This document shows, in pieces, positions 10,361 through 21,000 of a DNA stretch of 64,000 bases. The number at the start of each line of letters is the position of its first letter. Position 1 is the first letter of the stretch. The stretch covers positions 140,418-204,417 of the forward strand of contig JBBHKE010002124.1 of the NCBI GenBank assembly GCA_037447655.1, in the 5' to 3' direction. The notes beneath the pieces are model-generated. The model searched no databases. It saw only the letters and a list, made by a program, of their open reading frames with translations, and was not told where the DNA came from. The stretch is from Zygnema cylindricum. Its lineage: Eukaryota; Streptophyta; Zygnematophyceae; Zygnematales; Zygnemataceae. Made by a program: the position numbers and the translations under genes.

Positions 10361-11498
10361 ATCCCTCCTCTGGAGCTTCCCGAATGGCTCCAAGGACACA
10401 CTTTTGTTTCCGAGGAATCTCTTTCTCCTCTAGATTTTTGTCAAGAAGAAGTTTTCCATCCTGCTCATTAGAGGACTCATCCTTCTTGGTCTCCCCTTTC
10501 ACTTGTGTGACAATAAGCGCCTTCTTCTTCCCTCTGGAAGGATTTCCTCCACGATTCTCTTGTAGCCTCAGCTTAGCCAACTTTGTACACTCCCCAATAA
10601 AGTGTCCCAACTTTTTGCAGAATTGGCAAAGACCTTTTGGGGGCCTCGGTCTCCCGGATTGATCTCTCTCTGCTTTGAAACCTCCATATGGTTTCCTTGA
10701 ATCCTTTCCCCATCTGTCAACTCCGCCAGCTAGAGCCTGAATTCTATTACCTCCTCTTTGGATCTCTATGGTGTTCTCCTGCACGAGTAGCATTCGGACC
10801 ACGGTGTTCATCCATTTCTTGCACTCGGTACACTATTTTCCTACTCATCGGGCAACTTTATGATCAGGGTGTTAACTTTCATCTTCATAGTGCCTATCCA
10901 TCCGGCACTTTCCATCTCCATGTACAGACAAGAGAGATCATTGCAGTAGTCTAACATCTTCCCTCATTTGTATGTATAACTCATCAGCCTTGCTCAGCTA
11001 GCTAAAGCTCTTGAATGTTACAAGCTCTATAAATCTCTACTAAAGTCATCCACAACTCCTCTGCCTTGAAGATGTGAAGATGAGAGGTAGCCAAGGCTTG
11101 AGTGAGGTGCCTCAGAAAGAAATGCCTGGCATTCATGTTGGTATACTCCACCATTTGAATATCATTTTCCTCGGTCTTCACGGCCTCCACTACGAGTACC
11201 GTGGCAATACGAGTAAAGTTATCTCCTTTCCTTTCCCTTTTTCAGACACACTGCTGTCCTCATCGACTCTCTCCTCCATTGGAGCAAATGTTGCTGCAAA
11301 AAACCTCACTCCTCCAAACCCTGGTGGAGTTCCCTGTGATGGAAGTTTCACTTGTCCACTAACAATACCCCAGTATCGTTTTGCACACAAAGCCCCTGTC
11401 ATCATTGCTTCCCAATAAATCAACCCAAATTCGTCAAATATAGGCACCCTAAAGGGTGGGCCCATATCCTGTGATTCTGTGTCCCCCATTTGGACCAA
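10359..11498 (-). pseudogene. copia-1 gag
   Basis: Three frames in series. 11,190-11,498 has FDEFGLIYWEAMMTGAL, like the DUF4219/gag N-terminus YxxWxxxM. 11,002-11,190 has HFFLRHLTQALATSHLHIFK and EELWMTLVEIY, the UBN2-type gag helix. 10,359-10,811 ends in the nucleocapsid knuckle CQFCKKLGHFIGEC (C-x2-C-x4-H-x4-C, 10,587-10,628). It would form the particle and bind RNA. Frameshifts between the parts mean it is not translated as one protein. Confidence 0.75.
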
Positions 11499-11499
11499 A

Positions 11500-12080
11500 A
11501 TTCAAGAAGCCTCTAGGTAGTTTTTAACTAACCCGCTATCAACTAGAACAACTGCCACCCAAGCAGGCAAATAGACAATATGACTACACCCTTCTTCAGT
11601 GTGGACTCCCCAGAGTCCACAGCAAAAAGAATCACTGACAACGCCCAACCAAGCGATCAGTTATCAAAAGGCAAAAATGCCAATATTTATACAAGCTTGT
11701 TGGGAGAGAGGCGCCTACCTCCTCAATTCTATAAGTTCTAAACCCCTCTCACAACCCTTATCTAATAGTGTACAAACCAATCAAAAATTGTAGAGTACAA
11801 AAAGGTACTAGGGCCGATGTACTTTCTGTTCGGCCTGTGTACGACAAGGCCATGGAGTGGACGCCTGTCTTCTTCAGACTCGTCCTCATGCTCCCCGAGA
11901 TTCGTTCTTCCCAATGATATCTTGCCACGTGTCGCCAGGTCATGTCATGTCCAAAAATCGCCAAGGCGTACATTCCGGGTTCTTCGCGATGATGCGGGCC
12001 GTCCGATCCAAACCGGCTTTTTATGCTCGTCGTTCAAAAACAAATGTCTGGTACATTTGTTTCGTGGGTACTATAAAACC
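11500..12080 (-). promoter_or_regulatory. Putative copia-1 5' LTR/leader with TATA box
   Basis: Lies directly upstream of gag on the minus strand. TATAAATA at 11,684-11,691 (minus strand) is a good core-promoter TATA at the expected place within an LTR. No paired LTR or recognisable tRNA primer site was found, so the limits are approximate. Confidence 0.35.
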
Positions 12081-12177
12081 CAACTAGTTTTTATGTCCTC
12101 TAATAATAATTCCGTTAATCAAATTAATGACCTAGTTACTGTTTAAATAGCTATCACACCGTATGTATCCTAACGGA

Positions 12178-12380
12178 CTACTACGACGAACTGGTAAGGT
12201 TTGACGGCTACGCCTCGCCCTGCCGGTCGAAGGTTCGAGTCCTGCGGGACTCAACCTTTTTGGTTGAGAGTGGCTTAGGTCACTCTTTAGCCGTGCCTAT
12301 GGAGATAAGGCAGCCATGGCTCCACCGCCCTCTCTCTCCTTTAGTTACTACGACAAGTATGGGAGCTAGAGAGAGAAGGT
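12178..12380 (+). mobile_element. tRNA-derived SINE
   Basis: Contains a polymerase III B box, GGTTCGAGTCC (12,232-12,242), about 30 bp after an A-box-like CTGGTAAGG (12,191-12,199). It then has a GC-rich body with a perfect 7-bp hairpin, CTCAACC/GGTTGAG (about 12,250-12,268). This is the layout of plant tRNA-derived SINEs: tRNA-like head plus unrelated body. No clear poly-A/T tail or target duplication was identified. Confidence 0.5.
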
Positions 12381-13639
12381 GGAGGCAGTTTGCTTGTGCT
12401 TTTCTTTAATTTAACTAATTAAGACCTAGAAAATACCTCTCCTAAATCTTGTTACTTCAACAAAAGTGCTCCGCGTTTTTTTGCGATTTTTTCAAAAGTC
12501 ATGAACTATTCGTAGAAATCAGGATAAAAGGAAAAAATTGTACGAACAACTATGGTTTCGGTACTATAGTTGTAGAACTAAAAAGTATATTTTTAGATTT
12601 GTCAACGTTTATGTGCTGCGCTGTTTGTAATAAATCGCAGTTAAACAAAGAAGGAACAGATTCTTATACGTGGCATGCCACACTATATAAAGTCAATAAT
12701 ATAATACAGTATGTTATAAAGTACAATTGTATGCATACTATATTTTTTGTAAGTTATCGCCGATATGGAATTTGTTTGTCTCAGACAGATATATCCGAAC
12801 CTCTAACCGTTTGATAAGCGATAACTATCAGTATCGCTGATATCGCGATAATTTTTTTACCAATACACGACACTGATATATACATATATATGCATATGCA
12901 TATATATACACATATATATTTACATATACATTTATATATATTTTATCTTCCGGCCGAATCAGGCCGGCCTCCCAAAAATTGGCACTGGCATCCGTTACGG
13001 ATCTGACGCGGCCGGCCGGGTACGGATCCGATACGGATTCTTGTACTCAATTGTGATATCTATCCCTCGGAGTCGTCCGGAATCCACCGGTGGAAAATGA
13101 GGGAAAATGAGGCGCTCTCTTGATGTCTTCGCCCGATATACATCGATTTTCACATAATGCTACAGTCATTTTTCTTTGATGCCTCACTTCATCGGTTTAA
13201 TGTCGTAATTGATTTTGCGGCCGGAAGCAGCCTCGATGTCCGATGTCCATCCGTTTCCAACCGAGTTCAGTTTTCTCTACCGCCAAAAAATAGTCAAATT
13301 ATTGACAGCAAAGCAATTCCGAGGTTTAAAGTCTATTGTAACGTCAAAAGGAGTTGGCATGCCAACAAATAAAACTTTTTTAAAAATTGTTTAAAATCAT
13401 TATCGATTCCCAAACATTCAACAGTTTTCTAATTAAAAGGAATACATCGTAAAACTAGGATCACACCATACTCATAATAATTAACATTGTACACATTTCT
13501 TACGATATGAGGAAAAAACTTTACAATCATATTATTCATTTTAAAAAGAACCCATACGTGTGAGAGTAAAGTGGGCGCTGGAGGATGTAAAAAAGTAATG
13601 GGAGGGTAGCCTCACGCATGTCGATGGCTGATATACTTT
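12381..13639. other. AT-rich non-coding stretch
   Basis: Only short, unconvincing frames. 12,875-12,945 is a TA/CA-rich microsatellite-like run. A GC-rich patch at 12,950-13,050 (CCGGCC motifs, ATACGGATTC) has an inverted relative around 42,900-43,060, suggesting an old dispersed repeat. Nothing else recognised. Confidence 0.5.
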
Positions 13640-14335
13640 TGGTAAAGATTCTATGTAGTACTTCTCATAGTGTTTTGATGTTTGAAAACGAATTTGCTCC
13701 TTTGCATTTTGCAAGATGTGACAGTTGTTGATGGTTATAAAACCTATGACGATTGTAGACGTCTACAAACTTACGACAAATTGCAAACGTCGACAAAACT
13801 AGCGACGATTGTAGACGTCTACAAAATTTCGACAAATTGCAAACGTCGACAAAACTAGCAACGATTGTAGACGTCTACAAGTGTACGTTGTCAAAATCGT
13901 ATTCTCACTACTTTTTGCGACATCCAAGTTTTATGGTTTTTTGACATTGTGACGTCATACTCACAGCGTCACTTCTTTTAGAACTTTCCGCGATAATTTC
14001 CTGATTTTGTTTTTTTGTTGATTTGCCATCAAGTTACGACCAAAGGTATTAAAGAAAAAGTAATTTCCTTGCATTTCATACCAATATTATCGTATTTCAT
14101 TCCAAGAAGAGTGAGAGAGGAGCGAAAGAGTGAAAAGAGAGGGTGAGAGACGACAACCACGTAAACTGTTGTAGAAGACCCACAAATGAAAGTGGAGGTT
14201 TGAGACCCCTATAATATTTTTTCCAAACATGCTCGACATTATTCTACGCACATGTGCATGACGAGCATGGAAAAAAATAGTTTGTACTCTCCCTGTTGCA
14301 TTCTTTTCCAAAAATGTGTGACGCGTCCGACAACC
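13640..14335 (-). repeat. Old inverted copy of the dispersed repeat seen at 50.2-51.4 kb
   Basis: Reverse-complement similarity to 50,180-51,330. Shared blocks include the GACGAGCATG palindrome-like motif near 14,260, the GTGGAGGTTTGAGACCCC block, GATGACGTCA-like sequence near 13,950, and the TGTAGACGTCTACA repeats. The order of blocks is preserved. Its own terminal repeats are not recognisable. Confidence 0.55.
13745..13885. repeat. Short tandem repeat with palindromic core
   Basis: About 2.5 copies of a ~57-bp unit built of ACGATTGTAGACGTCTACAA and ACAAATTGCAAACGTCGACAAAACTAGC. TGTAGACGTCTACA is a perfect 14-bp palindrome repeated three times. Confidence 0.8.
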
Positions 14336-16394
14336 TTTTCTTATATATTGTTAGATTTTTCTTTTAATAAAATGACCTCGTGGTCGATTTCAGGTAAAGT
14401 TTGGAAATGAGCCGGAATGACCTAGCACGGGGTCGAAAAGAGCAAAGCGACAAAATATAGTAAAGCCTTATTGATGGCTTGTAGATATTTGCAGGTATTA
14501 TTGAAATTTAAATGAAAATGAAAAAGGAAAAATGAAAAAGGATCAATGTAGTCAAAAATTTATCACTTTATCCACTATTAGGTTTCTCTTTATCTGATTC
14601 TTTTATCCTTTCAGACCCATTCGTTGGCAATCCTCACTATTGCAACACTATACATTTATTTTACAGGTGGTATTCGATCTACAATTTATTTTATCACAAT
14701 TTTTTTTTAATTAGTCTGTGCTTTTAGTTCTCTTACAAATCCGTATGTTTAACATCGATTTCGTTCGTACATTATTCTTTAAGTTTTGTGATGAATCCAT
14801 ATAGGATGCTCACATTGACATGTTTCATTATTAATTGGTTCATTACAAGTGACGTGAGCATTTGCTTTTCAAAGGTGTACGATTATGATCACATGAATCA
14901 AATCAAACCAACAAACTTCGACAGCGAACAAAAGTGTTTGTTAAGATTTTTGATTTGCACTTTATAGGAACCATTTTTTGCATTTACTACACATCGAATT
15001 TCTGGTAGGTCTCTTTTTGCTCTCTCTGCCCCCTCACACTCTTTACCTTTCTCCTCTCTTCCCCCGTTCCTATTTACTACATGTTTGTCGAGGTTCGTTT
15101 CTCATATTAAACGATTATATACCTTATGACTCAAAAGTTTTCATGCTTATGTGATCATCAACAGTAAATTGTACTAAACTTGCTCCCACTTAATGACCAA
15201 CTTGAATAAGACACAAAGAACTAGAATTATGTCAGTTTAATCCAATCGATTGACGGCCCTAAAATGAAGTAGCATCCGTGAAACAACCTCCAAAGTAAAT
15301 AATCAATCACATGTTCAAAATGGATAGCTAAAAGAGGAACTCCAAGGGTGTCGAAAACTCAAAGGTTTTAGGTAACCGAACTGATACTAGCAACATCAGT
15401 TTTATGACGTTAAAAGCACCAGAGCAAAAAACATAATAGAAGAGCTCTTTTGGTAAAAATCTTCATCCTCCTTAACGTGAGCCAGCTTTAGAAATACAAA
15501 TTCAAAGATGCAATGCTTTCCAAAGAGCTTCCAACAAATTGTTTGATCAGCGATATTTTTTAACGATCTAAACCAGTTGAGATTCATAAAGCATAACTTC
15601 AGATTCAAACAATCTTCCATTTCAAGCAGAGGGAACTGTTTACTCTTGTGTAGGCCACCTGAATGAGCCCCAAATCTCCGCGATCAAGGGAATCCTGAAT
15701 TCATAAAAACCATAACAGTTGCTGTTGTGAAAAAGATGAATGGATTGTGTTAAAAAATAATAGGGGTTTCACCCTAGCGTTTTATGCCACAAGTATGCAT
15801 TTTTCCAATGACAGTAGGATATTTGGTTGACAAGTATAGTACGACAACTGACAGTAGTAAAAATGCACTAGTATAGCAACCTGAATTGCTATTAGTGAGG
15901 CGTGGACTAATATTCATAATATTTTTCAAGTTCAATAACACTACCTTTTTATTAATTTTACAAAATTAATTATGTTAATTTTTATTCAACAATGAATACT
16001 GCTGAAAAATTTGGGATATATTTGTAATTTTTTTTTCATAGTCAACGTTTGTTTCGTTCACCATTCGTGACTACCCATACAATCCTTTCGCTTGCCGAAC
16101 ATTTAAACATTTGTCTAGTTTTTTTGTGCTTTGAGCTTATATGTTTTATCTGCACATCGTTTTTCGTTTTGGAAGAAAATTAGCCGCAGATGGTTTTTTT
16201 TTGTCATTGGCTCAACCTTGAACCTCACTTTAGAGGATGAAAATAAAATGGATTCGTTTGTGTGTTTGTGTGTGTGCGTGTTTTGTGCCTTTTAGTGTTT
16301 TTACTCAAAGTTTTTCAATGCTCTTTGGTTTTTGGATATTTGGATGAAAGTCGGTCTTTTATGTTGACTACCCGAAACAACATAATACATACCA
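14336..16394. other. Non-coding stretch without recognised genes
   Basis: AT-rich. A minus-strand frame at 15,402-15,620 has varied amino-acid content (WFRSLKNIADQTICWKLFGK) but matches nothing I recognise. TGAATTGCTATTAGTG at about 15,882-15,897 resembles one end of a MITE family seen at 43,159. Confidence 0.45.
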
Positions 16395-16551
16395 ATGGTG
16401 ACTGGAGAGCGTGGCCGGGGAGTTTGAGGTGGTGAAGGGGGAGGAGAGGGATGGGGGTGGGAACGAGGAGGTGGTGAAGTTGGAGGACGAGCGGGAAAAG
16501 GGCGTGGGCGAGGGAGGGGGGGACGAGGAGACGGCGGTGGTCGTGACACTA
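16395..16551 (-). CDS. Candidate Ser/Thr/Pro-rich exon downstream of the LRR gene
   Basis: On the minus strand a good acceptor (TGAAATGTTTTGTAG at 16,552 upward) and a good donor (GTATGT just below 16,395) bracket 157 bp that is open in several frames. Read in the possible frames it codes for a proline-rich linker (RPPPSPRPPLPRPRPFP) or a Ser/Thr/Pro linker (SSPPPSPTPFSRSSS). Such linkers often join extracellular LRR/EGF regions to membrane anchors in green algae. The low-complexity GC content makes it easy to be fooled; expression evidence would be needed. Confidence 0.25.
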
Positions 16552-16559
16552 CAAAACAT

Positions 16560-17617
16560 TTCAGAAACAAGCCACATGGTCATCGCATTATTTTTTGCCA
16601 CGAAAGCAACAACTTTTTTTTGAAAAAATTGGCTTCCCTGGAGGTCCCAATATATATATTATAGAGGTAGGGAAGAATTTCCTGTTTTGTACTTCATTAT
16701 ACTCAATGCATATTTTTTAAGGACGGCGAGGTCAAGAGGGAGACACTTAGACGAAAAAAAATAGATGGGTATACAAATTTGAAAGGGAGGGGAACAAGGA
16801 GTTGCTAATGGTAGAGTTGAAGAGGATGATGGGAAAAGCTAATAGAGTATCAAATTAGAGGGTAGAGAGAGAGGTGTGGAGAAGATGAGATGAATAGAAG
16901 TAACGTGTAGGCATCACCTAGCGTGTTTGTTTAGGTGATTTTTTTTTTTTTCAAGTTGAAATAAGGCTTGAATATTACTACTGACATAGACTCGATTGGT
17001 TTACCCTCCATATCTTTAGCTCAAACTATTGCTGATTCATTAAAAAGCTAGTATTAAGCTAGAAGCACCATATGCTTGATTTTGTGAGAAATTAAAACAT
17101 AGTTTCTATATGGGCAGATTTTCTTAAAATTACAGCATTTTCTCTTCACTCTTGCCTAAATTTCATCACTATTATGCATTTTTGTTGAACATTACATCAC
17201 TTTGATGTGGTCCTGTTTAGAATTTACATCACTTCCATCCATTCTTGTTAAATATAACATCAACATGCGTTATTGTTCAACACGAGACTGCCTGCAAATT
17301 CTTGTCATCTTAGTCACCTTTCAGTTTTTTTCATAGGTGATGAAAAATCAGAGGACCAGCCAATTGTAATGTTTAATAGGTGGGAATATTTTTTCCGAAA
17401 AAAACAATTAGTTTAGAAATACATAAAAATCGGCCGAAAATTGACCTCAACATTTATTTTTTAACTACAAACAATGATTATACAACCCGCTTCAAATTTC
17501 CTGTTCTTTTAACGTTTTTAGGGAAAAGATTACTTCCCCACGCTCAAATGATATCTCATTAACTCTCAAAATATTTTGCGTTAACATCGACCGAACATTA
17601 TTGTCATGCACAAAGAC
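16560..17617. other. Intergenic, nothing recognised
   Basis: AT-rich with A/G-rich patches (16,730-16,900). No convincing coding frame or repeat family. Confidence 0.5.
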
Positions 17618-17652
17618 GGCTTTTTAGGGTTTTTTAGGGTTTTTTAGGGTTG
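17618..17652. repeat. Telomere-like TTTTTTAGGG repeat
   Basis: Three tandem copies of GGGTTTTTTA/TTTTTTAGGG. This is similar to, but longer than, the plant TTTAGGG and Chlamydomonas-type TTTTAGGG units. It ends at the predicted stop codon of the LRR gene. Confidence 0.6.
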
Positions 17653-18031
17653 ATACCCTATTTCTAAATAAAAACCTAAGCAATCACTTGTTATTTCTTG
17701 GAGATGACATTTGTTTCTAATGTGGAATTTGCCGAAAGAGGACGTACATTTACAAATGAACTTGCTCCCTTGATTGTTGTATCCGTCTTTACATGCACAT
17801 GTACGTGATATTCCGTTCGTCCCATTGGAGCAAATACCGTGTCCCCCACAAGGCCCCCCTGCTTGAGTCGCATTGCAAAACGCTTCACAATCGCTTTTAC
17901 TTCGTTGATACTTCGATTTGCACCCGGATGGAAGGCTTGAGCCAAACAAGCAATTGGCGCTCAAATTTCCACATGATGGGAGTCCATTGACTTTGGTAAT
18001 CAGCCCGGTGAAGTAGTTATTTGAAATATCC
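17644..18031 (-). CDS. LRR gene exon 16: terminal half-LRR plus EGF-like Cys-rich module
   Basis: After acceptor TTTACAG the exon reads DISNNYFTGLI (last LRR) and then a cysteine-rich region. It contains CEAFCNATQAGGPCGGHGIC and CACKDGYNNQGSKFICKC, with the CGGHGxC...CxCxxGY spacing of EGF-like domains. N-glycosylation sequons (NLS, NAT, NGT) fit an extracellular location. The frame continues about 30 residues beyond the last EGF Cys to a stop. An alternative donor after GSKFIC (GTAAATG) could instead splice to a downstream exon. Confidence 0.8.
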
Positions 18032-21000
18032 CTGTAAATATAGACCACGTTGTAAAAAACCACATTGTAAAAGGAAAACAGCTTGGTAAGCTATTAAAAT
18101 CCATGACAAGACATCTGAAAAGAAGAAATAACCTTGATGAAAAAATAGCAAATCACAAAAAAAACGTATGATAAAAATTTCTTATCACACAAAAGTTTGA
18201 ATTTAGGCTATACTTTACAAGGCTTTGTTTACTAAACAATAATTTGAACTTAGAGATCTTTCTAAGGATACGCAAACCTATTTATCATGAAAAGCTCATA
18301 TGCCAAGAAGACCAATCGACAAATGATAACATTTTTGTCGATAGGCATATCATTAGTAGCCGATATTCTTGACATTTTGTGGACCTTCTTAAAAAATGTC
18401 TCTTATCTGAAAATTTCAACTCCTATGATTGACAGAAACGTTAACCCCGATTATCCAGAATAATAAATTTCACGTTTAAAATTAAATTAAAAAAAAACAC
18501 GTTTATATATATAATAGTAATAACAAGATTCATTCATGAGAGAATCTTAACTCTTACCGTATACAAACTGGTGTGTGATTTTTTCAAATACAAATGATGA
18601 TAAATAAACAAAATAAAAATATTCAAAAAAAATATTTGTAAAACCGTTCAAATAAAAGAAAAACCCGCAAAATATGGCAGGAAAACAAGGACAAATGCAC
18701 ACTGCAATATTTTAACATTGCAAGAAATTTTTTCAAAATCCCCTCTCTCCCCCTCCCCTCTCTCCCCCTCCCCACCAACCCCTTTTCCTTTATCACCAAC
18801 CAGTAAACACAACTATATGACATGCAATATAACCATCGTATCATTGTCTTACAATTGACCGAGGTTTTCCAATTTATCGATGGACGATGGAATGCTTCCA
18901 CTCAACTGGTTACTATACAGTTTTCTGGGAATTCCCAGGCCACAAAACCCCCGCAACACCTCAGATTCTCCTAGTTAGTATGGGATACAAGGTTATTGCC
19001 AAAAAAAAAATGAATATGAATTTTTGTTGAGTAGATGTGAAGGGATTTTATCCGAAACAGAAATAATGATTAACAAACATGATTTTGAATGCATATTAGT
19101 TCGTAGCTAATGGATTTGGTCCTATGCTATTTTACAAATTGAACGGTGTAACACAAAATCACATTGCATGGCTTGCCTTCAAAAACCAGATAAAACTATA
19201 ATAAAACCATAATAAATTTTTAACTGAAGAAACGCAAAAATATATGGTGCAAATACACTACCTGGTGCCAATAATATATAAGCTATTAATTGTCAATATA
19301 AGTTATAATTATTAATTATTAAATCAACTAATGCAATTCATTCCGGTTTCTTACTATTTTATTATATAGTTATTATTTACCGTTTAATAATTTATATTAT
19401 TTATCACAATATTCTGATTTTATTATACCTTTGTCACTTCTTAGTTCATTATAATTTGCTATTTTTAGTGTTATCAATAATTGTTATGATAAATAATTAT
19501 AACAATTGTGATATTTACTATGATTTTATTTTATTTTTGAATTATTTATTAGAATCACTATTTATTATAAATGAAAGCTTTTGCTGTTTTAATTATTTGT
19601 TGAAATTATCATTGAATATTTTCAGTTACTTCTAATTCTAATTGTTGTAATTGCTGTTATAATTGCTGCTATTATGATTATTATTTATAGTTAATGATCA
19701 ATATTATTTCTATTTTTGAGTACTGTATTTTTATCAATGATTCTGAAGATTGGTTTTGCTAATATTTGTTATTTAATTTTCTAGAGTAATCATGATGTAT
19801 GATCATTCTTTACTACACAATTTATTGTTAGACGTTCTTATCTTTTATGTCTTCTTATTGTGAATACTAATTTATTTTTTGAATGCATTGTCATTATGTA
19901 TTTATTGTCATGTCTTGTTGGTTTTTTTGTTTTCTTTAACCTAAAATTTTATTTAGTATTACTATTATTATCATACTTGACATGACTATTAACAGTGTTA
20001 TTGTTATCAACAGTGCTGTCATCATTATTATTGGTTTCTTATTCTTGCTATTATTACTATTAGTTATAATTGCTTTTTATTGAAAGCTTGGTTGCTAAAA
20101 AAACAACAGGATATTAACTTTTCTACCGTCCCGTATCCACCTTTGTTGTTCAAAGTTTCTTTTTGAGATATTGTTTTTTTGTGATTTGCCTTACAAGTGC
20201 CAAAGAGTTGTCATTCTTGCTATTATTATTATTAGTTACAATTGCTTTTCATTGAATGTATGGTTGCTAAAAAAACAATAGGATATCAACTTTCCTAGGT
20301 ATCCACCTTGTTGTTCAAAAGTTTCTTTTATTGGGATATTGTTTATTTGTGATTTGTCTTACAAGTGCCAAAGAGATGTGAGTTGACCGATGGACGATGG
20401 AACGCTTCCACTCAAATGGTTGTCAAAGAGAACTCTGTGGCACCGAACATTGGCATCCCACCAATATGCACCCTATCAAAGGTCTTTTAGGTCTAAATAT
20501 GGGGCAATTAAATTAACTTAAATAGAAAAAAACACAAGAGACAAGAAAATTAAACTTTACAAACTCAATATCGAAAGGTAAAACTTCCAAAATTCTATCA
20601 TTTACACATTAATAAAATTTTCTCCCTCACCGAGACATCCCCTAGTGACCCATCGTCGCTGCTACCTCCAAATTTACGAAAAAAAAAAGGATCTCACCCC
20701 TTTTTCTCCCTCTCCCCCTCCTTTATGCTCTCCTTGTTCCCCTCTCCCTCCCCTTCCTTTGCTTTCACCTTTGCCCTATCTATATCAATTCCCACTCCCT
20801 TTTCCTATCGCACTCCCGCTTGCCCTCGCCCCACTTCAACCTTTTGCTCTCTTGCCCTGTTTGTCCCTCTCCCTTTCTCCCCTTTCCTCCTTTTCCTATG
20901 CCCCTCAACCTCTCTCTCTCTCTCCCGCTTCCTCTCCCTCCCTCGCCTCCTTTGCTCCCCCCTTCTCTCTCCCTCTCTTTTTCACTCTCATTCGTCCTCT

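Larger units (their letters stand above)
8200..12080 (-). mobile_element. Truncated Ty1/copia retrotransposon (copia-1)
   Basis: Minus-strand order gag, CCHC knuckle, protease, GAG-pre-integrase, integrase, RT is the Ty1/copia (Pseudoviridae-type) order. The reverse transcriptase breaks off after the SLYGLKQPP block at 8275-8311; the catalytic xVDD box, RNase H and 3' LTR are absent. The high-coordinate end (11,500-12,080) looks like LTR/leader sequence with a TATA box, but no second copy exists to confirm the LTR. Multiple frameshifts show it is inactive. Confidence 0.85.

Noticed and set aside
12860-12950. TATA-rich run as a promoter
   Set aside because: It is a TA/CA microsatellite, with no gene start downstream on either strand.
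13745-13885. Possible CRISPR-like array
   Set aside because: Repeats are contiguous palindromic units without unique spacers, in a eukaryotic context; similar repeats occur in the dispersed element at 50.5-51.3 kb.
15402-15620. 72-residue minus-strand frame as a gene
   Set aside because: Varied composition but no motif, no splice support and no repeat family; left as unassigned.
17691-17945. Second overlapping minus-strand frame beside the EGF exon
   Set aside because: Shadow frame; the EGF-like Cys pattern is in the other frame and in phase with the LRR exons.
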